Notes under the pieces: generated by a model
What the model was told of the DNA's origin: nothing
Databases searched by the model: none
What the model saw: the letters and a program-made list of their open reading frames with translations, nothing else
Made by a program: the position numbers and the translations under genes
In this document: piece after piece, positions 24,746 to 33,459 of the stretch
Position numbering within the stretch: position 1 is the first letter of the stretch
How the letters are laid out: every line of letters starts with the position of its first letter
Source of the DNA: Chitinophagaceae bacterium
GTDB taxonomy: Bacteria; Bacteroidota; Bacteroidia; Chitinophagales; Chitinophagaceae
Length of the DNA: 64,000 bases
Reading direction: 5' to 3'
Assembly: GCA_016787085.1 (NCBI GenBank)
Contig: JAEUVJ010000053.1
Location: forward strand, 62,001 to 126,000

Positions 24746-26005
24746 ATGAATGAACGGCTGCTTCACTTCATCTGGCAATTTCAGTATTTTAATAAAAGCG
24801 AATTGGCATCTGTATCAGGAGAGAAGATAGAGGTGCTCCTTCCCGGCCGGCATAATACTAACCAGGGCCCTGATTTTTTGGATGCAAAGATCAAAGTTGG
24901 CAATACTGTATGGGCCGGAACGGTAGAGTTGCATATCAAAACATCTGACTGGAAAAAACACAGGCATCACAATGACCCGAACTATCAAAATGTGATCCTT
25001 CACGTTGTGTGGGACGACGACGGGGTGCATGACAATATACCCGTTTTTGAACTCAAAGAGAGGGTTTCAAAGATCTTATTACAGCGATATGAAGATTGGA
25101 TGGGCAACTGTTCTTTTATCCCATGTGAGAAAAGTATACCATCGGTTCCGGATATTTCCTGGAAAAGCTGGAAAGAAAGACTGCTGGCTGAACGCCTGAT
25201 GCGAAAAGCAGGGATGGTGGAAATGTATTTGCAGCAAAATAATTTCCATTGGGAAGAAACTTTTTGGTGGCTGCTCGCAAGAAGTTTCGGCATGAAGGTA
25301 AATGCCGATGCATTTGAAGCGGTCGCCCGGTCTGTTCCTTTGCCCATTCTTGCCAAACAAAAGAACCAGTTACACCAGTTAGAAGCGTTGTTGTCAGGTC
25401 AGGCCGGTCTATTAGAAAAGGAATTCAAAGAAGATTACCCTGTTCTTTTACAGAAAGAATATAAATTCCAGCAGGCTAAATATCAGCTCAAGCCCATCTC
25501 CATACCATTTCACTTTCTTCGGATGCGGCCGGGTAACTTTCCGGGTGTTCGTTTGGCCCAGCTGGCAATGCTCATTCATGGCTCTGCGCATTTGTTCTCT
25601 AAAATTAAAGAGGCTTCATCGGTAAAAGAGGTTAAAGAATGGTTCAATGTCATGGCGAATGATTACTGGCATTACCATTACCGGTATGACGAAATTTCTG
25701 CTTTTAAAAAAAAGATAGTTGGAAGTATGATGGCAGACAATATCATCATCAATACCGTAGCGCCTGTATTGTTCGCTTATGGCAATTACCAGGGAGGGCA
25801 GGCCTATAAGGACAAAGCCCTGCAGTGGCTGGAGGCTACGGCCGCAGAAAAGAATTTTGTGACCCGGGGCTTTCAAAAGACGGGCATCATCAGCAAAACG
25901 GCTTATGATTCGCAGGCACTGATCGAATTGAAAACACAATATTGCGATAATAAAATGTGCCTCTCCTGTGCTGCAGGTAATGCTATCCTGCGCCAGACCA
26001 GTTAA
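24746..26005 (+). CDS. DUF2851 family protein
   Basis: The 419-aa protein fits DUF2851, a family largely limited to Bacteroidota. The N-terminal third has QGPDFLDAKIK and GTVELHIKTSDW, which look like the core of a PD-(D/E)xK nuclease fold. Five cysteines stand out: CSFIPC (Cys122, Cys127) and a C-terminal group CDNKMCLSC (Cys400, 405, 408). These could bind zinc or an Fe-S cluster. The middle is helical, with HYHYRYDEISAFKKK. No activity is known, and the nuclease idea is an inference from motif layout. It is the last gene of the same-strand run from 21005. Confidence 0.87.
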   Translation: MNERLLHFIWQFQYFNKSELASVSGEKIEVLLPGRHNTNQGPDFLDAKIKVGNTVWAGTVELHIKTSDWKKHRHHNDPNYQNVILHVVWDDDGVHDNIPVFELKERVSKILLQRYEDWMGNCSFIPCEKSIPSVPDISWKSWKERLLAERLMRKAGMVEMYLQQNNFHWEETFWWLLARSFGMKVNADAFEAVARSVPLPILAKQKNQLHQLEALLSGQAGLLEKEFKEDYPVLLQKEYKFQQAKYQLKPISIPFHFLRMRPGNFPGVRLAQLAMLIHGSAHLFSKIKEASSVKEVKEWFNVMANDYWHYHYRYDEISAFKKKIVGSMMADNIIINTVAPVLFAYGNYQGGQAYKDKALQWLEATAAEKNFVTRGFQKTGIISKTAYDSQALIELKTQYCDNKMCLSCAAGNAILRQTS

Positions 26006-26089
26006 AGCCGGGGCAATCAACCGGAATCCACCAGGCATGCTGTACCACCATCCTGCCTGTCGGTCAATTACCCCGGTGCTTTCAACCTT

Positions 26090-27451
26090 TTATCGTTTAA
26101 AGATCGTTTTGGCGACTACGTTCCTGCTGGTCTGCATGTGAACGATATACAGACCGGGCTGGATATTATCCAGTACGATAACCTCTACCGATTGCGAACC
26201 TTCACGGATCGTATATTTTGCCCGGATATCTCTTCCGGCCAGATCAGTCAGTAATATTTTTTCCGGGTTGGCGCCCGGCTCATAGTTTATAAAGAATTTA
26301 TTATCGAAAGGAACAGGATACAGGTGAAAGCCAGCCATGATACCCGTGAACATTTTTATGATCTTACTGTTCATCATCATTCCAGTAAGCGGGTTGGTAT
26401 ATTGGATCATATAGAATGCATTTTCCCGTAAGGGTGATTGATCAGTGTAATTATAAACTGAGATGTTGTTTTGCCCGGCGGACAGGCTGTCAATAGGATC
26501 CCAGGCAGATCCGTCGGAAGACCGTAGTACCCGGAAAAGACCACTCTGTACTGTGGAATTCATTTGCCATTGCAACATGACGGATCTTGTATGGCTGCCC
26601 GCAGTGAAGGATGTAAACGATACCGTCAAAGCCGCTAACGTACCACAACCGGTGCAGTTGGTAAAGACCTGTGCAACTCCCCAGTTATTAGGAGTGCACC
26701 CAAATAGAATACATCCTGAATTGGAGCTATGCCCGCTTCCGAGACAGACCAGCAAACTGGCACTGGAAGTAAGTTGTCCATAGAATTCTGAGAACTGGTA
26801 AACATTCACACAGGCATTACCATCAGGCGCATTATAGGTATTCGCCACTTTATTGATCAATACGGCCATGCGGGTAATACTCCTATTGCCCAGGCAAACC
26901 GAACCGGCCGAAGACTGGTTGTCGGTAATGATACCCCAGAATTCGGCATACCCGTTATTGACAAACCAGGAGTGTGCATTATTAATTACGAAATACTGGT
27001 TTGACATTTTGAATACCGATGTCGTCAATGCATTGATCACCCTGTTAGGTGAAATAGCCGTCGCATTATTCTCCAGGCTCAGGTTGCGCTGTATTTCACA
27101 GGTGCCATAGTTATAAATAGCGCACCCGCCTCTTAACTGTAATCCTGCGCCAATGCCGGAGCCTATTACAAGCCGCCCTCCCTGCCGTATGAACACATTG
27201 CCTGTATTCATATAAAACCTGTCAATTGTCAGATCGCCGCATACTACAAGTGTTCCGCCATCAAGCGTCAGGCTGTTCATAGTGACGGTGGCTCCATAGT
27301 ACCATTTAGTGGTGCCGGTGCTGATAGTTTCCCCGTCAGTGGCCAGTGGCTCGGTACCATTACAGCCGGGCGGGGGCAATGCAGTAAGACATTGAGAAAA
27401 AGAGAACAGGGGAAAAAAAGAAAAGAGGAGGAGAATACCAGTTTTCATCAT
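26090..27451 (-). CDS. Secreted protein with T9SS type A sorting domain
   Basis: The 453-aa protein has a signal peptide (MMKTGILLLFSFFPLFSFSQ). A middle region of about residues 40-270 is rich in Asn and Gly strands, suggesting a parallel beta-helix-like fold. A fibronectin-like part follows (LTVSFTSFTAG, LQWQMNSTVQSGLFRV). The C-terminal 80 residues (FHLYPVPFDNKFFI, ILLTDLAGRDI, QPGLYIVHM, KTIFKR) match the type A tail that directs export by the type IX system and attachment at the surface. Several Cys in the N-terminal part may form disulfides. The target of binding is unknown. Confidence 0.87.
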   Translation of the reverse strand: MMKTGILLLFSFFPLFSFSQCLTALPPPGCNGTEPLATDGETISTGTTKWYYGATVTMNSLTLDGGTLVVCGDLTIDRFYMNTGNVFIRQGGRLVIGSGIGAGLQLRGGCAIYNYGTCEIQRNLSLENNATAISPNRVINALTTSVFKMSNQYFVINNAHSWFVNNGYAEFWGIITDNQSSAGSVCLGNRSITRMAVLINKVANTYNAPDGNACVNVYQFSEFYGQLTSSASLLVCLGSGHSSNSGCILFGCTPNNWGVAQVFTNCTGCGTLAALTVSFTSFTAGSHTRSVMLQWQMNSTVQSGLFRVLRSSDGSAWDPIDSLSAGQNNISVYNYTDQSPLRENAFYMIQYTNPLTGMMMNSKIIKMFTGIMAGFHLYPVPFDNKFFINYEPGANPEKILLTDLAGRDIRAKYTIREGSQSVEVIVLDNIQPGLYIVHMQTSRNVVAKTIFKR

Positions 27452-27806
27452 GGGTGACTTTGGTTGTTAAAAGCCACCGGTCAAAACACTTCCTGCCAGC
27501 ATATTTGCATAGCCGGGTTTGGCCTCATGGAAGGATATTGGCGTTACCTGGTTTTTCAAATAGTGGATCAGCGATCGGTGATCTTGACCGGGTGACCTCG
27601 GTATTGGATGTTTACTTACCTAAAGTATTATTCCTATTTACCCTTAGCAAGCCATATTGAAGCAAGTAAACGATTTGCTGCATGAAATAACCAAAAAGCT
27701 GCATGAATAAACAGGTGAATAGTGAATAGTCAATGGTGAATAGGCTTCAATGTTGCAAACTCATTCGTATTTAAAACGTTTGTATTGTTAATTGGCTGTT
27801 CAGGAT
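27452..27806. other. Intergenic region without genes
   Basis: This 355-bp gap holds no credible ORF. Short direct repeats of GTGAATAG lie around 27713-27746 (GTGAATAGTGAATAG, then GTGAATAG again). The right end is downstream of the LytTR gene, and the left end should carry the promoter of the T9SS protein; no exact -7 consensus is seen. Confidence 0.5.
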
Positions 27807-28520
27807 TCATTTTCCCAGCCATTCCTTAAAATCACTAACCCGTTTACGGCTAACGATCACTTCTTTGCCGGCATCGGGAGAAAGGTAAAGTTTGAGGCGG
27901 TTACCAAAGTAGGCATGTATTTCCCTGACGGAAACGAGGGAGATAATAAAAGAACGGTTGATCCTGAAAAAACGATCGGGTGAAAGCAGGGATTCTAATT
28001 GTTCTATGCGGTATTCCAGGAGGAATTTCTGGTTATCTGTGGTCTTGAAAAAAATAAAACGTTCCTGCGAAAAGAAATAAGCGATCTGGCTGACGGGTAC
28101 GGATAATAATTTCTGGCCTTGTTTTACAAGGAATCTTTCCTTAAAAGACCCGGCTGAAACGGGTTTCAGTATCTCATCAGGGTATTCATCAAGATCCACC
28201 AGCCGGTCTTCCGTCATGGACATCTCATTCAAAATGTGCCGTATCGTTTTATACCGGAAAGCCTGGAATTTATACTCTTCCGTAGTGGTGGAAAAAGTGA
28301 CAAGCGCTTTGATCTCTCTTTGGTTTTTCAGTTCCACATCTTCCAGCATGTTCTTATTGGCCAGGATGATGTCCGGTATTTTATTCCGGCTGAGCCATTC
28401 GGCCGCCGATAGCATGTTATTGGTTACGCCAACGATACGGATCGAATCATCTATCCGGAGCAACAGATCTTTTATCTTTTCCACTTTCGGCAGCTCATGC
28501 TCTATCACTAAAACGTTCAT
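27807..28520 (-). CDS. LytTR DNA-binding protein with degenerate receiver domain
   Basis: The 237-aa protein has an N-terminal receiver-like domain (1-120) and a C-terminal LytTR DNA-binding domain (about 135-237: FLVKQGQKLLSVPVSQIAYF, NQKFLLEYRIEQLESLL, FFRINRSFIIS). The receiver has lost its key sites: the acidic pair is E7-H8, the phosphoacceptor is Asn55 (ILANKNM), and the conserved Lys is Asn (HILNEM). It is therefore unlikely to be switched by phosphorylation. No sensor kinase is adjacent. The ATG at 28520 is chosen because the strand MNVLVIEHE starts the fold; the upstream reading adds ten residues with no support. Confidence 0.87.
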   Translation of the reverse strand: MNVLVIEHELPKVEKIKDLLLRIDDSIRIVGVTNNMLSAAEWLSRNKIPDIILANKNMLEDVELKNQREIKALVTFSTTTEEYKFQAFRYKTIRHILNEMSMTEDRLVDLDEYPDEILKPVSAGSFKERFLVKQGQKLLSVPVSQIAYFFSQERFIFFKTTDNQKFLLEYRIEQLESLLSPDRFFRINRSFIISLVSVREIHAYFGNRLKLYLSPDAGKEVIVSRKRVSDFKEWLGK

Positions 28521-28681
28521 ATCATCACGGTTGACTGGTATAATAGGCAAATTTTAAAAGAATGATACAGTAATCAAAAGAAGAAAGGTATCAATTGCCC
28601 AAAGAGATGAATGAACTGCCGGCCCGGTTCTTATTCCCGAAATGATGAATTACCGGTGCAACGTTTTTGTAACAGGCCTTG

Positions 28682-29095
28682 TCAGGCCCATCCGCCCCAG
28701 TCAATCTTTACTTCAATGTCGGGATGAATGCTTTTCATTACGGGGCAGGTATCGCCGGTATGTTTGAGTATCGCTTTTGTTTTTTCATCAATGTTCTTTA
28801 AAGACTCAGGTATATGAAATGTTAATTCGATGCCGCCTACCCGTCGCGGATCGGCTTTCATTATTTTAAGCACTTCAACTTTGATATCGTTCAGGTCAAA
28901 CCCCATCGTACGGGCTTTGATGCCCATCACGGTCACCATACAGGTGGCAAGGCTGGTGGACATCAGGTCGGTGGGGGAGAAACGTTCGCCTTTGCCGTTG
29001 TTGTCAACCGGGGCGTCGGTCTCAAAGTCAGAGCCGCTTCTCAGGTGTGTGCAGGTGGTTCGAAGTCCGCCGTTATAAACTACTGTTGAGGTCAT
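28682..29095 (-). CDS. osmC: OsmC family protein
   Basis: The 137-aa protein matches the OsmC/YhfA group: FSPTDLMSTSLATCMVTVMG holds the first conserved Cys on its helix, and GDTCPVMKSIHPDIEV holds the second. In OsmC and Ohr the two cysteines reduce organic hydroperoxides; YhfA-like members are less well understood. The length is right for the family. It stands alone between two intergenic gaps. Confidence 0.9.
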   Translation of the reverse strand: MTSTVVYNGGLRTTCTHLRSGSDFETDAPVDNNGKGERFSPTDLMSTSLATCMVTVMGIKARTMGFDLNDIKVEVLKIMKADPRRVGGIELTFHIPESLKNIDEKTKAILKHTGDTCPVMKSIHPDIEVKIDWGGWA

Positions 29096-29236
29096 GTCAA
29101 TTTTTGCCCTAAATTTACGTTATAACACAGAGTTGAAAGGAAAAGAGGCAAAGAGTTCATCAGCATTATGATCAAAAGCATCCATTGCTCTCTTTATCCC
29201 GTTTATTCTGATGTACAAAAATTCAATACATACTAC

Positions 29237-30043
29237 GTGAAGAAATTAAGTTTAATAGCGATTGTTGTGCTGTTTGCCATGGGTGCAGCAGCACAGGATT
29301 CTGCGTCGTCAAGGCTCATGAGCAAAAAGGAGAGAAAAGATGCCCGCCGCCAGAAAATAAACGAACTGATACGCCAGGCAGAAGAAGGTACCCTTATTTA
29401 TTCTAAGCAAAGCATTTTCGGGGTACAGTTGCGCACGAATGGCTATGGGGCTTTTTACGAAATTGGGAGAATGAAGACCAACCGGAAAACTACAATTTAC
29501 CGCATTGACCTGACTGAGTCCAAAAACCACAAAGAAGAAAAACTGGCAGGGGGTAACTTTTTCGGTAATTCCTTTATCTACGGAAAGATCAACTATTTCT
29601 ATCCTTTGACCATAGGCGTGGGACAGCAGTATATTCTCGGGCAGAAAGGCAATAAGAACGGGGTAGCCGTATCGGCAATATATAACGGCGGTGTTTCCTT
29701 AGGCCTTCTTCGTCCTTATTATATTAATGCAATGGATCCCCAGACCAACGAAGAAAAGACCATAAAATACACCACGGAGGACAGCGCTATTTTTGTAGGT
29801 CCCACTATCACCGGGGGCGCCGGTTTCGGGAAAGGCTGGAGTGAGATCAAAGTAAAACCCGGTTTGTTTGCCAAAGCAGCTATGCGGTTTGATTTTGGCC
29901 GGTTTAATGAGTCGGTCAATGCGCTGGAGATCGGGGTAAGCGCAGAGTACTATTTTTCCAAAATACCTATTATGCTCTTTCAGAAGGATAAAAACCTTTT
30001 CATACAGGCGCACCTGGCCTATTTGTTTGGAAAGCGCAAGTAA
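29237..30043 (+). CDS. Exported protein, probable outer-membrane beta-barrel
   Basis: The likely start is the GTG at 29237, which opens a clean signal peptide (VKKLSLIAIVVLFAMGAAAQ). The ATG at 29168 would add 23 residues before it. After a basic helix (KKERKDARRQKINELIRQAEEG), the rest is made of alternating strands such as FGVQLRTNGYGAFYEIG, INYFYPLTIGVGQQYILG, and a last strand FIQAHLAYLFGKRK. This suggests a small outer-membrane barrel. I do not recognise the family well. lipA follows after a short gap that holds its own promoter element. Confidence 0.75.
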   Translation: MKKLSLIAIVVLFAMGAAAQDSASSRLMSKKERKDARRQKINELIRQAEEGTLIYSKQSIFGVQLRTNGYGAFYEIGRMKTNRKTTIYRIDLTESKNHKEEKLAGGNFFGNSFIYGKINYFYPLTIGVGQQYILGQKGNKNGVAVSAIYNGGVSLGLLRPYYINAMDPQTNEEKTIKYTTEDSAIFVGPTITGGAGFGKGWSEIKVKPGLFAKAAMRFDFGRFNESVNALEIGVSAEYYFSKIPIMLFQKDKNLFIQAHLAYLFGKRK

Positions 30044-30049
30044 CCGGCC

Positions 30050-30057
30050 TACCTTTG
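30050..30057 (+). promoter_or_regulatory. TAnnTTTG -7 promoter element (TACCTTTG) for lipA
   Basis: This exact consensus match lies 49 nt before the lipA ATG at 30107 and only 7 nt before an in-frame ATG at 30065. That argues for the later start. Confidence 0.5.
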
Positions 30058-30106
30058 CCGGAATATGATGCCGGACCGGGTTCCGGTAAAAGCTGAATGG
30101 TGCATT

Positions 30107-31030
30107 ATGAATGAACTTCCTGTCGTGCCGGACAATTCTCTCAAGTCAAAGATCAAAAAGCCTGACTGGCTGCGGGTAAAATTACCTATCGGAGAGAACT
30201 ATAAAAATGTCCGCAGCCTGGTGGACAATTACAAACTGCATACGATATGTGAAAGCGGCAATTGCCCGAATATGGGCGAATGCTGGGGAGAGGGTACCGC
30301 CACTTTTATGATACTGGGCAACACCTGCACAAGAAGCTGCGGCTTTTGTGCCGTGGCAACAGGCAGGCCCGATCCGCTTGACTGGGATGAGCCGCAGCGG
30401 GTAGCTGAGGCTATACATCTGATGAAAGTAAAACATGCTGTCATCACTTCTGTTGACAGGGATGAATTGTCTGACGGTGGCTCCGTTATCTGGCATAATA
30501 CGATCAAAGCGGTGAAGTTGCTGAACCCTGAAACCACACTCGAAACACTGATACCCGATTTTAAAGGAAAGAGAGAGGATATTCAACGGGTGATTGATGC
30601 GGCCCCTGAAGTGGTGTCACATAATATTGAAACCGTAGAAAGACTGACCCGCCAGGTACGCATACAGGCTAAATACTGGCGCAGCATGGAAGTGATAAGA
30701 ACATTAAAAGAGGGGGGCAGCCGGACAAAGAGCGGCATCATGCTGGGTCTTGGCGAAAAGAAAGAAGAAGTGATACAGACACTGAGAGACCTCAGCGATA
30801 ACGGCTGCGATGTGGTCACCATCGGGCAATACCTGCAGCCTACTCAAAAACATTTACCTGTTCATCGGTTTGTTCATCCTGATGAGTTTGCGGAGTATAA
30901 GGAAATAGGTTACGAACTGGGATTGGATTATGTAGAAAGTGGTCCGCTGGTACGCTCCTCTTACCACAGCGAAAGACATGTATTGGCCGGGCTGGGAAGA
31001 AAGGAGTGGGAGCAAAGCAAGGCTGTATAG
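30107..31030 (+). CDS. lipA: Lipoyl synthase
   Basis: The 307-aa radical SAM enzyme adds two sulfurs to octanoyl-E2 or GcvH to make the lipoyl cofactor. The N-terminal auxiliary cluster motif is [12 protein letters not shown], and the radical SAM motif is CTRSCGFC (C-x3-C-x2-C). The C-terminal RSSYHSE holds the Ser that ligates the auxiliary cluster. The family length is normal. The start at 30107 ([11 protein letters not shown]) is preferred because the earlier ATG would leave only 7 nt after the promoter element. It serves the pyruvate dehydrogenase complex (pdhB at 6520). Confidence 0.95.
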   Translation: MNELPVVPDNSLKSKIKKPDWLRVKLPIGENYKNVRSLVDNYKLHTICESGNCPNMGECWGEGTATFMILGNTCTRSCGFCAVATGRPDPLDWDEPQRVAEAIHLMKVKHAVITSVDRDELSDGGSVIWHNTIKAVKLLNPETTLETLIPDFKGKREDIQRVIDAAPEVVSHNIETVERLTRQVRIQAKYWRSMEVIRTLKEGGSRTKSGIMLGLGEKKEEVIQTLRDLSDNGCDVVTIGQYLQPTQKHLPVHRFVHPDEFAEYKEIGYELGLDYVESGPLVRSSYHSERHVLAGLGRKEWEQSKAV

Positions 31031-31080
31031 TATCAGGTTAAAGGCAATTGGTCATATAAGTCAAATAAGTCTGCAGGTCA

Positions 31081-32109
31081 ATGATCACGGCTAAACGAAT
31101 TACTTTTCTACTATTATCCGCATTTATTTTATTCACCCATTTGTCTTACTCTCAACTAACGTGGCAGAATGTTGATTCTCTTTTTCAGCCTTTACCGTCA
31201 TCTGTACATGTTTACAAAACAACAGATCCGCTGGATGGTAAACCGAACGTAGCCTATTACGTAGAAGCGGACCTGAATGACAGGCGGCTTGTATTTACTG
31301 CCGATACCGCTTTAAACAGGCGGCTGACCCCCTCACAATTCCGCACAAAAGAATATGACCCTGAAAGATTTTATGAGCATATGAATTTTCCACTGGTTGT
31401 AGTAAACTGTACTTTTTTTTCCTTTGCTACCAGTCAAAATCTTAATGCTGTTGTTAAGGATGGAAGGCTTGTGGGGTATAATATTCATTCCATTGCAGGC
31501 AAAGGAAAGGATACGCTTACATACAGGCATCCTTTTGGAAGCGCAATCGGTATTTCAAAAAAAAGGAAAGCGGATGTTGCCTGGCTTTTGACAGATTCGT
31601 TACTGAAGCTCCCGTTTGCCAGCCAGACACCGTATATGGTACTAAGAGATTCAGTAGCTGATCCGGGGTATCACTATTTTAAAAGCAATCACCCCCTTAC
31701 TCCCGAGATAGCACCTTTGAAATTCCCGTTTGCAAAATGGAAAATGCAAACAGCAGTGGGCGGTGGCCCTGTGCTGCTTCAAAACGGCGAAATAAGGATC
31801 ACCAATAACGAAGAGCTAAAGTTTGCCGGCAAAGCCATCAACGACAAACATCCCCGCACGGCTATGGGCTATACAAAGGGTGGTAAGCTCATCATCCTGG
31901 TGATTGAAGGCCGTCGTCCGGGTATAGCTGAAGGCGCCACTCTCACACAGGAAGCAAAAATGTTGAAGGATATTGGCTGTATTGAAGCGTTAAACTTAGA
32001 CGGGGGCGGCAGCAGTTGTATGCTGATCAATGGAAAAGAGACCATCAAACCTTCTGATAAAGAGGGGCAAAGAGCTGTGCCGGCCGTTTTTATCGTAAAA
32101 TCCCGGTAA
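31081..32109 (+). CDS. Exported phosphodiester glycosidase (NAGPA-like) family protein
   Basis: The 342-aa protein has a signal peptide (residues 1-24) and a domain like the catalytic part of N-acetylglucosamine-1-phosphodiester alpha-N-acetylglucosaminidase: VVNCTFF near the start, TAVGGGPVLLQNGE, HPRTAMGYTKGGKLIILVIEG, and ALNLDGGGSSCM. This fold is used for phosphodiester-linked sugars and in exopolysaccharide modification. The natural substrate is unknown. It lies 50 bp after lipA but is not functionally related to it. Confidence 0.88.
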   Translation: MITAKRITFLLLSAFILFTHLSYSQLTWQNVDSLFQPLPSSVHVYKTTDPLDGKPNVAYYVEADLNDRRLVFTADTALNRRLTPSQFRTKEYDPERFYEHMNFPLVVVNCTFFSFATSQNLNAVVKDGRLVGYNIHSIAGKGKDTLTYRHPFGSAIGISKKRKADVAWLLTDSLLKLPFASQTPYMVLRDSVADPGYHYFKSNHPLTPEIAPLKFPFAKWKMQTAVGGGPVLLQNGEIRITNNEELKFAGKAINDKHPRTAMGYTKGGKLIILVIEGRRPGIAEGATLTQEAKMLKDIGCIEALNLDGGGSSCMLINGKETIKPSDKEGQRAVPAVFIVKSR

Positions 32110-32193
32110 TGGTTTCCAACTAAAAATCAAAATAAATTTTTCGTGAAATTTTATTTTGGCATAGTTTTGAAGACGTTCATCCAAAATTCTATT

Positions 32194-32385
32194 ATGAAAA
32201 GGCCTGGTTTGTATCTGACGATCCTGTTCGTCTCGATTATCGGCTCAACAATTATTGTTTCCACCGTTATTTCCGGCATTGTCAAATCTTTTCAAAAGGA
32301 AGAGATAGAGAATTCGCAGGTAAAATCGGTTCCTGCTGAAAGCGGCAGTGAAGCCGGTCTTACTCAGACAAGTATCACGCTGTAA
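32194..32385 (+). CDS. Small single-helix membrane protein
   Basis: The ORF from the ATG at 32194 gives 63 aa: MKRPGLYLTILFVSIIGSTI starts one membrane helix (about residues 5-28), followed by an acidic and polar tail (KEEIENSQVKS). A longer frame from 32143 adds a segment without support. The gene lies between convergent neighbours, 16 bp from the glucokinase stop. I do not recognise it. A single helix plus soluble tail is common in small regulators or anchors, but no function can be given. Confidence 0.55.
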   Translation: MKRPGLYLTILFVSIIGSTIIVSTVISGIVKSFQKEEIENSQVKSVPAESGSEAGLTQTSITL

Positions 32386-32401
32386 GCAAGCCGGAAGGAA
32401 A

Positions 32402-33388
32402 TTACTTCATCTCCCACACCAGTGCGCTGGCGCCGAGTATAGCTGCGTCAGATTCTTTCAGATGGCTGATCAATATCTTCACTTTGTTCTGGAACACCTG
32501 TATCAGGTTCGCTTCCATGTGTTCGCGGGTGGGTTTTAATATCAGATCGCCTGCTTTGGTCAGGCCGCCAAACAATACGATGGCTTCAGGGCTGGAGAAC
32601 ATTACCGCATTGGCCAGCGAAAGCCCTAATATCCTTCCGGTAAATTCAAATATCTCATGTGCCAGTTTATCTCCTGCAATAGCCGCATCATAGACTGCTT
32701 TTGAATCCAGCTTTTCTACCGGCACTTTTCTCAATAAACTGTCTTCCTTGCTTTTCTCCAGCATTTCTATTGCAGTCAGCGTAACCCCGGTTGCAGAAGC
32801 ATAGCTTTCGAGAGAGCCTTTCTTACCCGTGCCTTTATGAAACCGGCCATCAGGTATTACGATCGTATGACCGAGCTCACCGGCAAAGCCATCGTGTCCA
32901 TAGATGAGTTTGCCGTTGGCTACGATACCGCTTCCTACGCCGGTACCGAGGGTGATCATGATAAAATCCTTCATGCCTTTAGCGGCGCCATACATCATTT
33001 CTCCAATAGCCGCTGCATTGGCATCATTCGTTAATGTGACCGGCAGGTTGAATTTATTTTCGATGAGTTTTGCCAAAGGGATGATCCCTTTCCAGGGAAG
33101 GTTAGGGGCGTATTCGATCGTTCCGGTGTAATAATTACCATTAGGGGCGCCCACTCCAATGCCTTTCATTCTTCCGATGCCGCCGGCCTTTTCGATCAGT
33201 TCCGACAGCACTATGTATAATTCGTCAATGAAAGTACTGACCTCTGCATGCTTCTTTGTGGACATTTCGCCGGAAAAAAGGACATTGCCATCCCTGTCAA
33301 CTATGCCGAATTTGGTGCCGGTGCCCCCGATGTCAATACCGATTGCCAATGGTTGCCCTACGATCGATTTTCTGCTTGATTTCGCCAT
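32402..33388 (-). CDS. glk: ROK-family glucokinase lacking the cysteine zinc motif
   Basis: The 328-aa protein phosphorylates glucose (inferred from family and context). ATP-binding motifs are AIGIDIGGTGTKFGIVD and the catalytic region LTNDANAAAIGE, with phosphate-2 loop MITLGTGVGSGIV. The ROK signature GELGHTIV is present, but the following segment reads GRFHKGTGKKGSLES, where most ROK proteins have CxCGxxGCxE. The three zinc cysteines are replaced while the His in GELGH is kept. The sugar transporter gene lies just upstream with a hairpin between, and the glycogen genes are nearby, which fits glucose entry into storage. Confidence 0.9.
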   Translation of the reverse strand: MAKSSRKSIVGQPLAIGIDIGGTGTKFGIVDRDGNVLFSGEMSTKKHAEVSTFIDELYIVLSELIEKAGGIGRMKGIGVGAPNGNYYTGTIEYAPNLPWKGIIPLAKLIENKFNLPVTLTNDANAAAIGEMMYGAAKGMKDFIMITLGTGVGSGIVANGKLIYGHDGFAGELGHTIVIPDGRFHKGTGKKGSLESYASATGVTLTAIEMLEKSKEDSLLRKVPVEKLDSKAVYDAAIAGDKLAHEIFEFTGRILGLSLANAVMFSSPEAIVLFGGLTKAGDLILKPTREHMEANLIQVFQNKVKILISHLKESDAAILGASALVWEMK

Positions 33389-33402
33389 CGTTAGTTGATT
33401 TT

Positions 33403-33430
33403 AAAAAGCCCCGACGTTTACAGTCGGGGC
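33403..33430 (-). terminator. Terminator or attenuator between the transporter and glk
   Basis: An 8-bp GC-rich stem, GCCCCGAC with GTCGGGGC, has a 7-nt loop and a T5 run on the minus strand. It stands after the FucP-type gene and 15 nt or more before the glk ATG, so glk needs readthrough or its own promoter. Confidence 0.75.
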
Positions 33431-33459
33431 GGTAAAAGTAAGGGGAAATGATTTTATTT

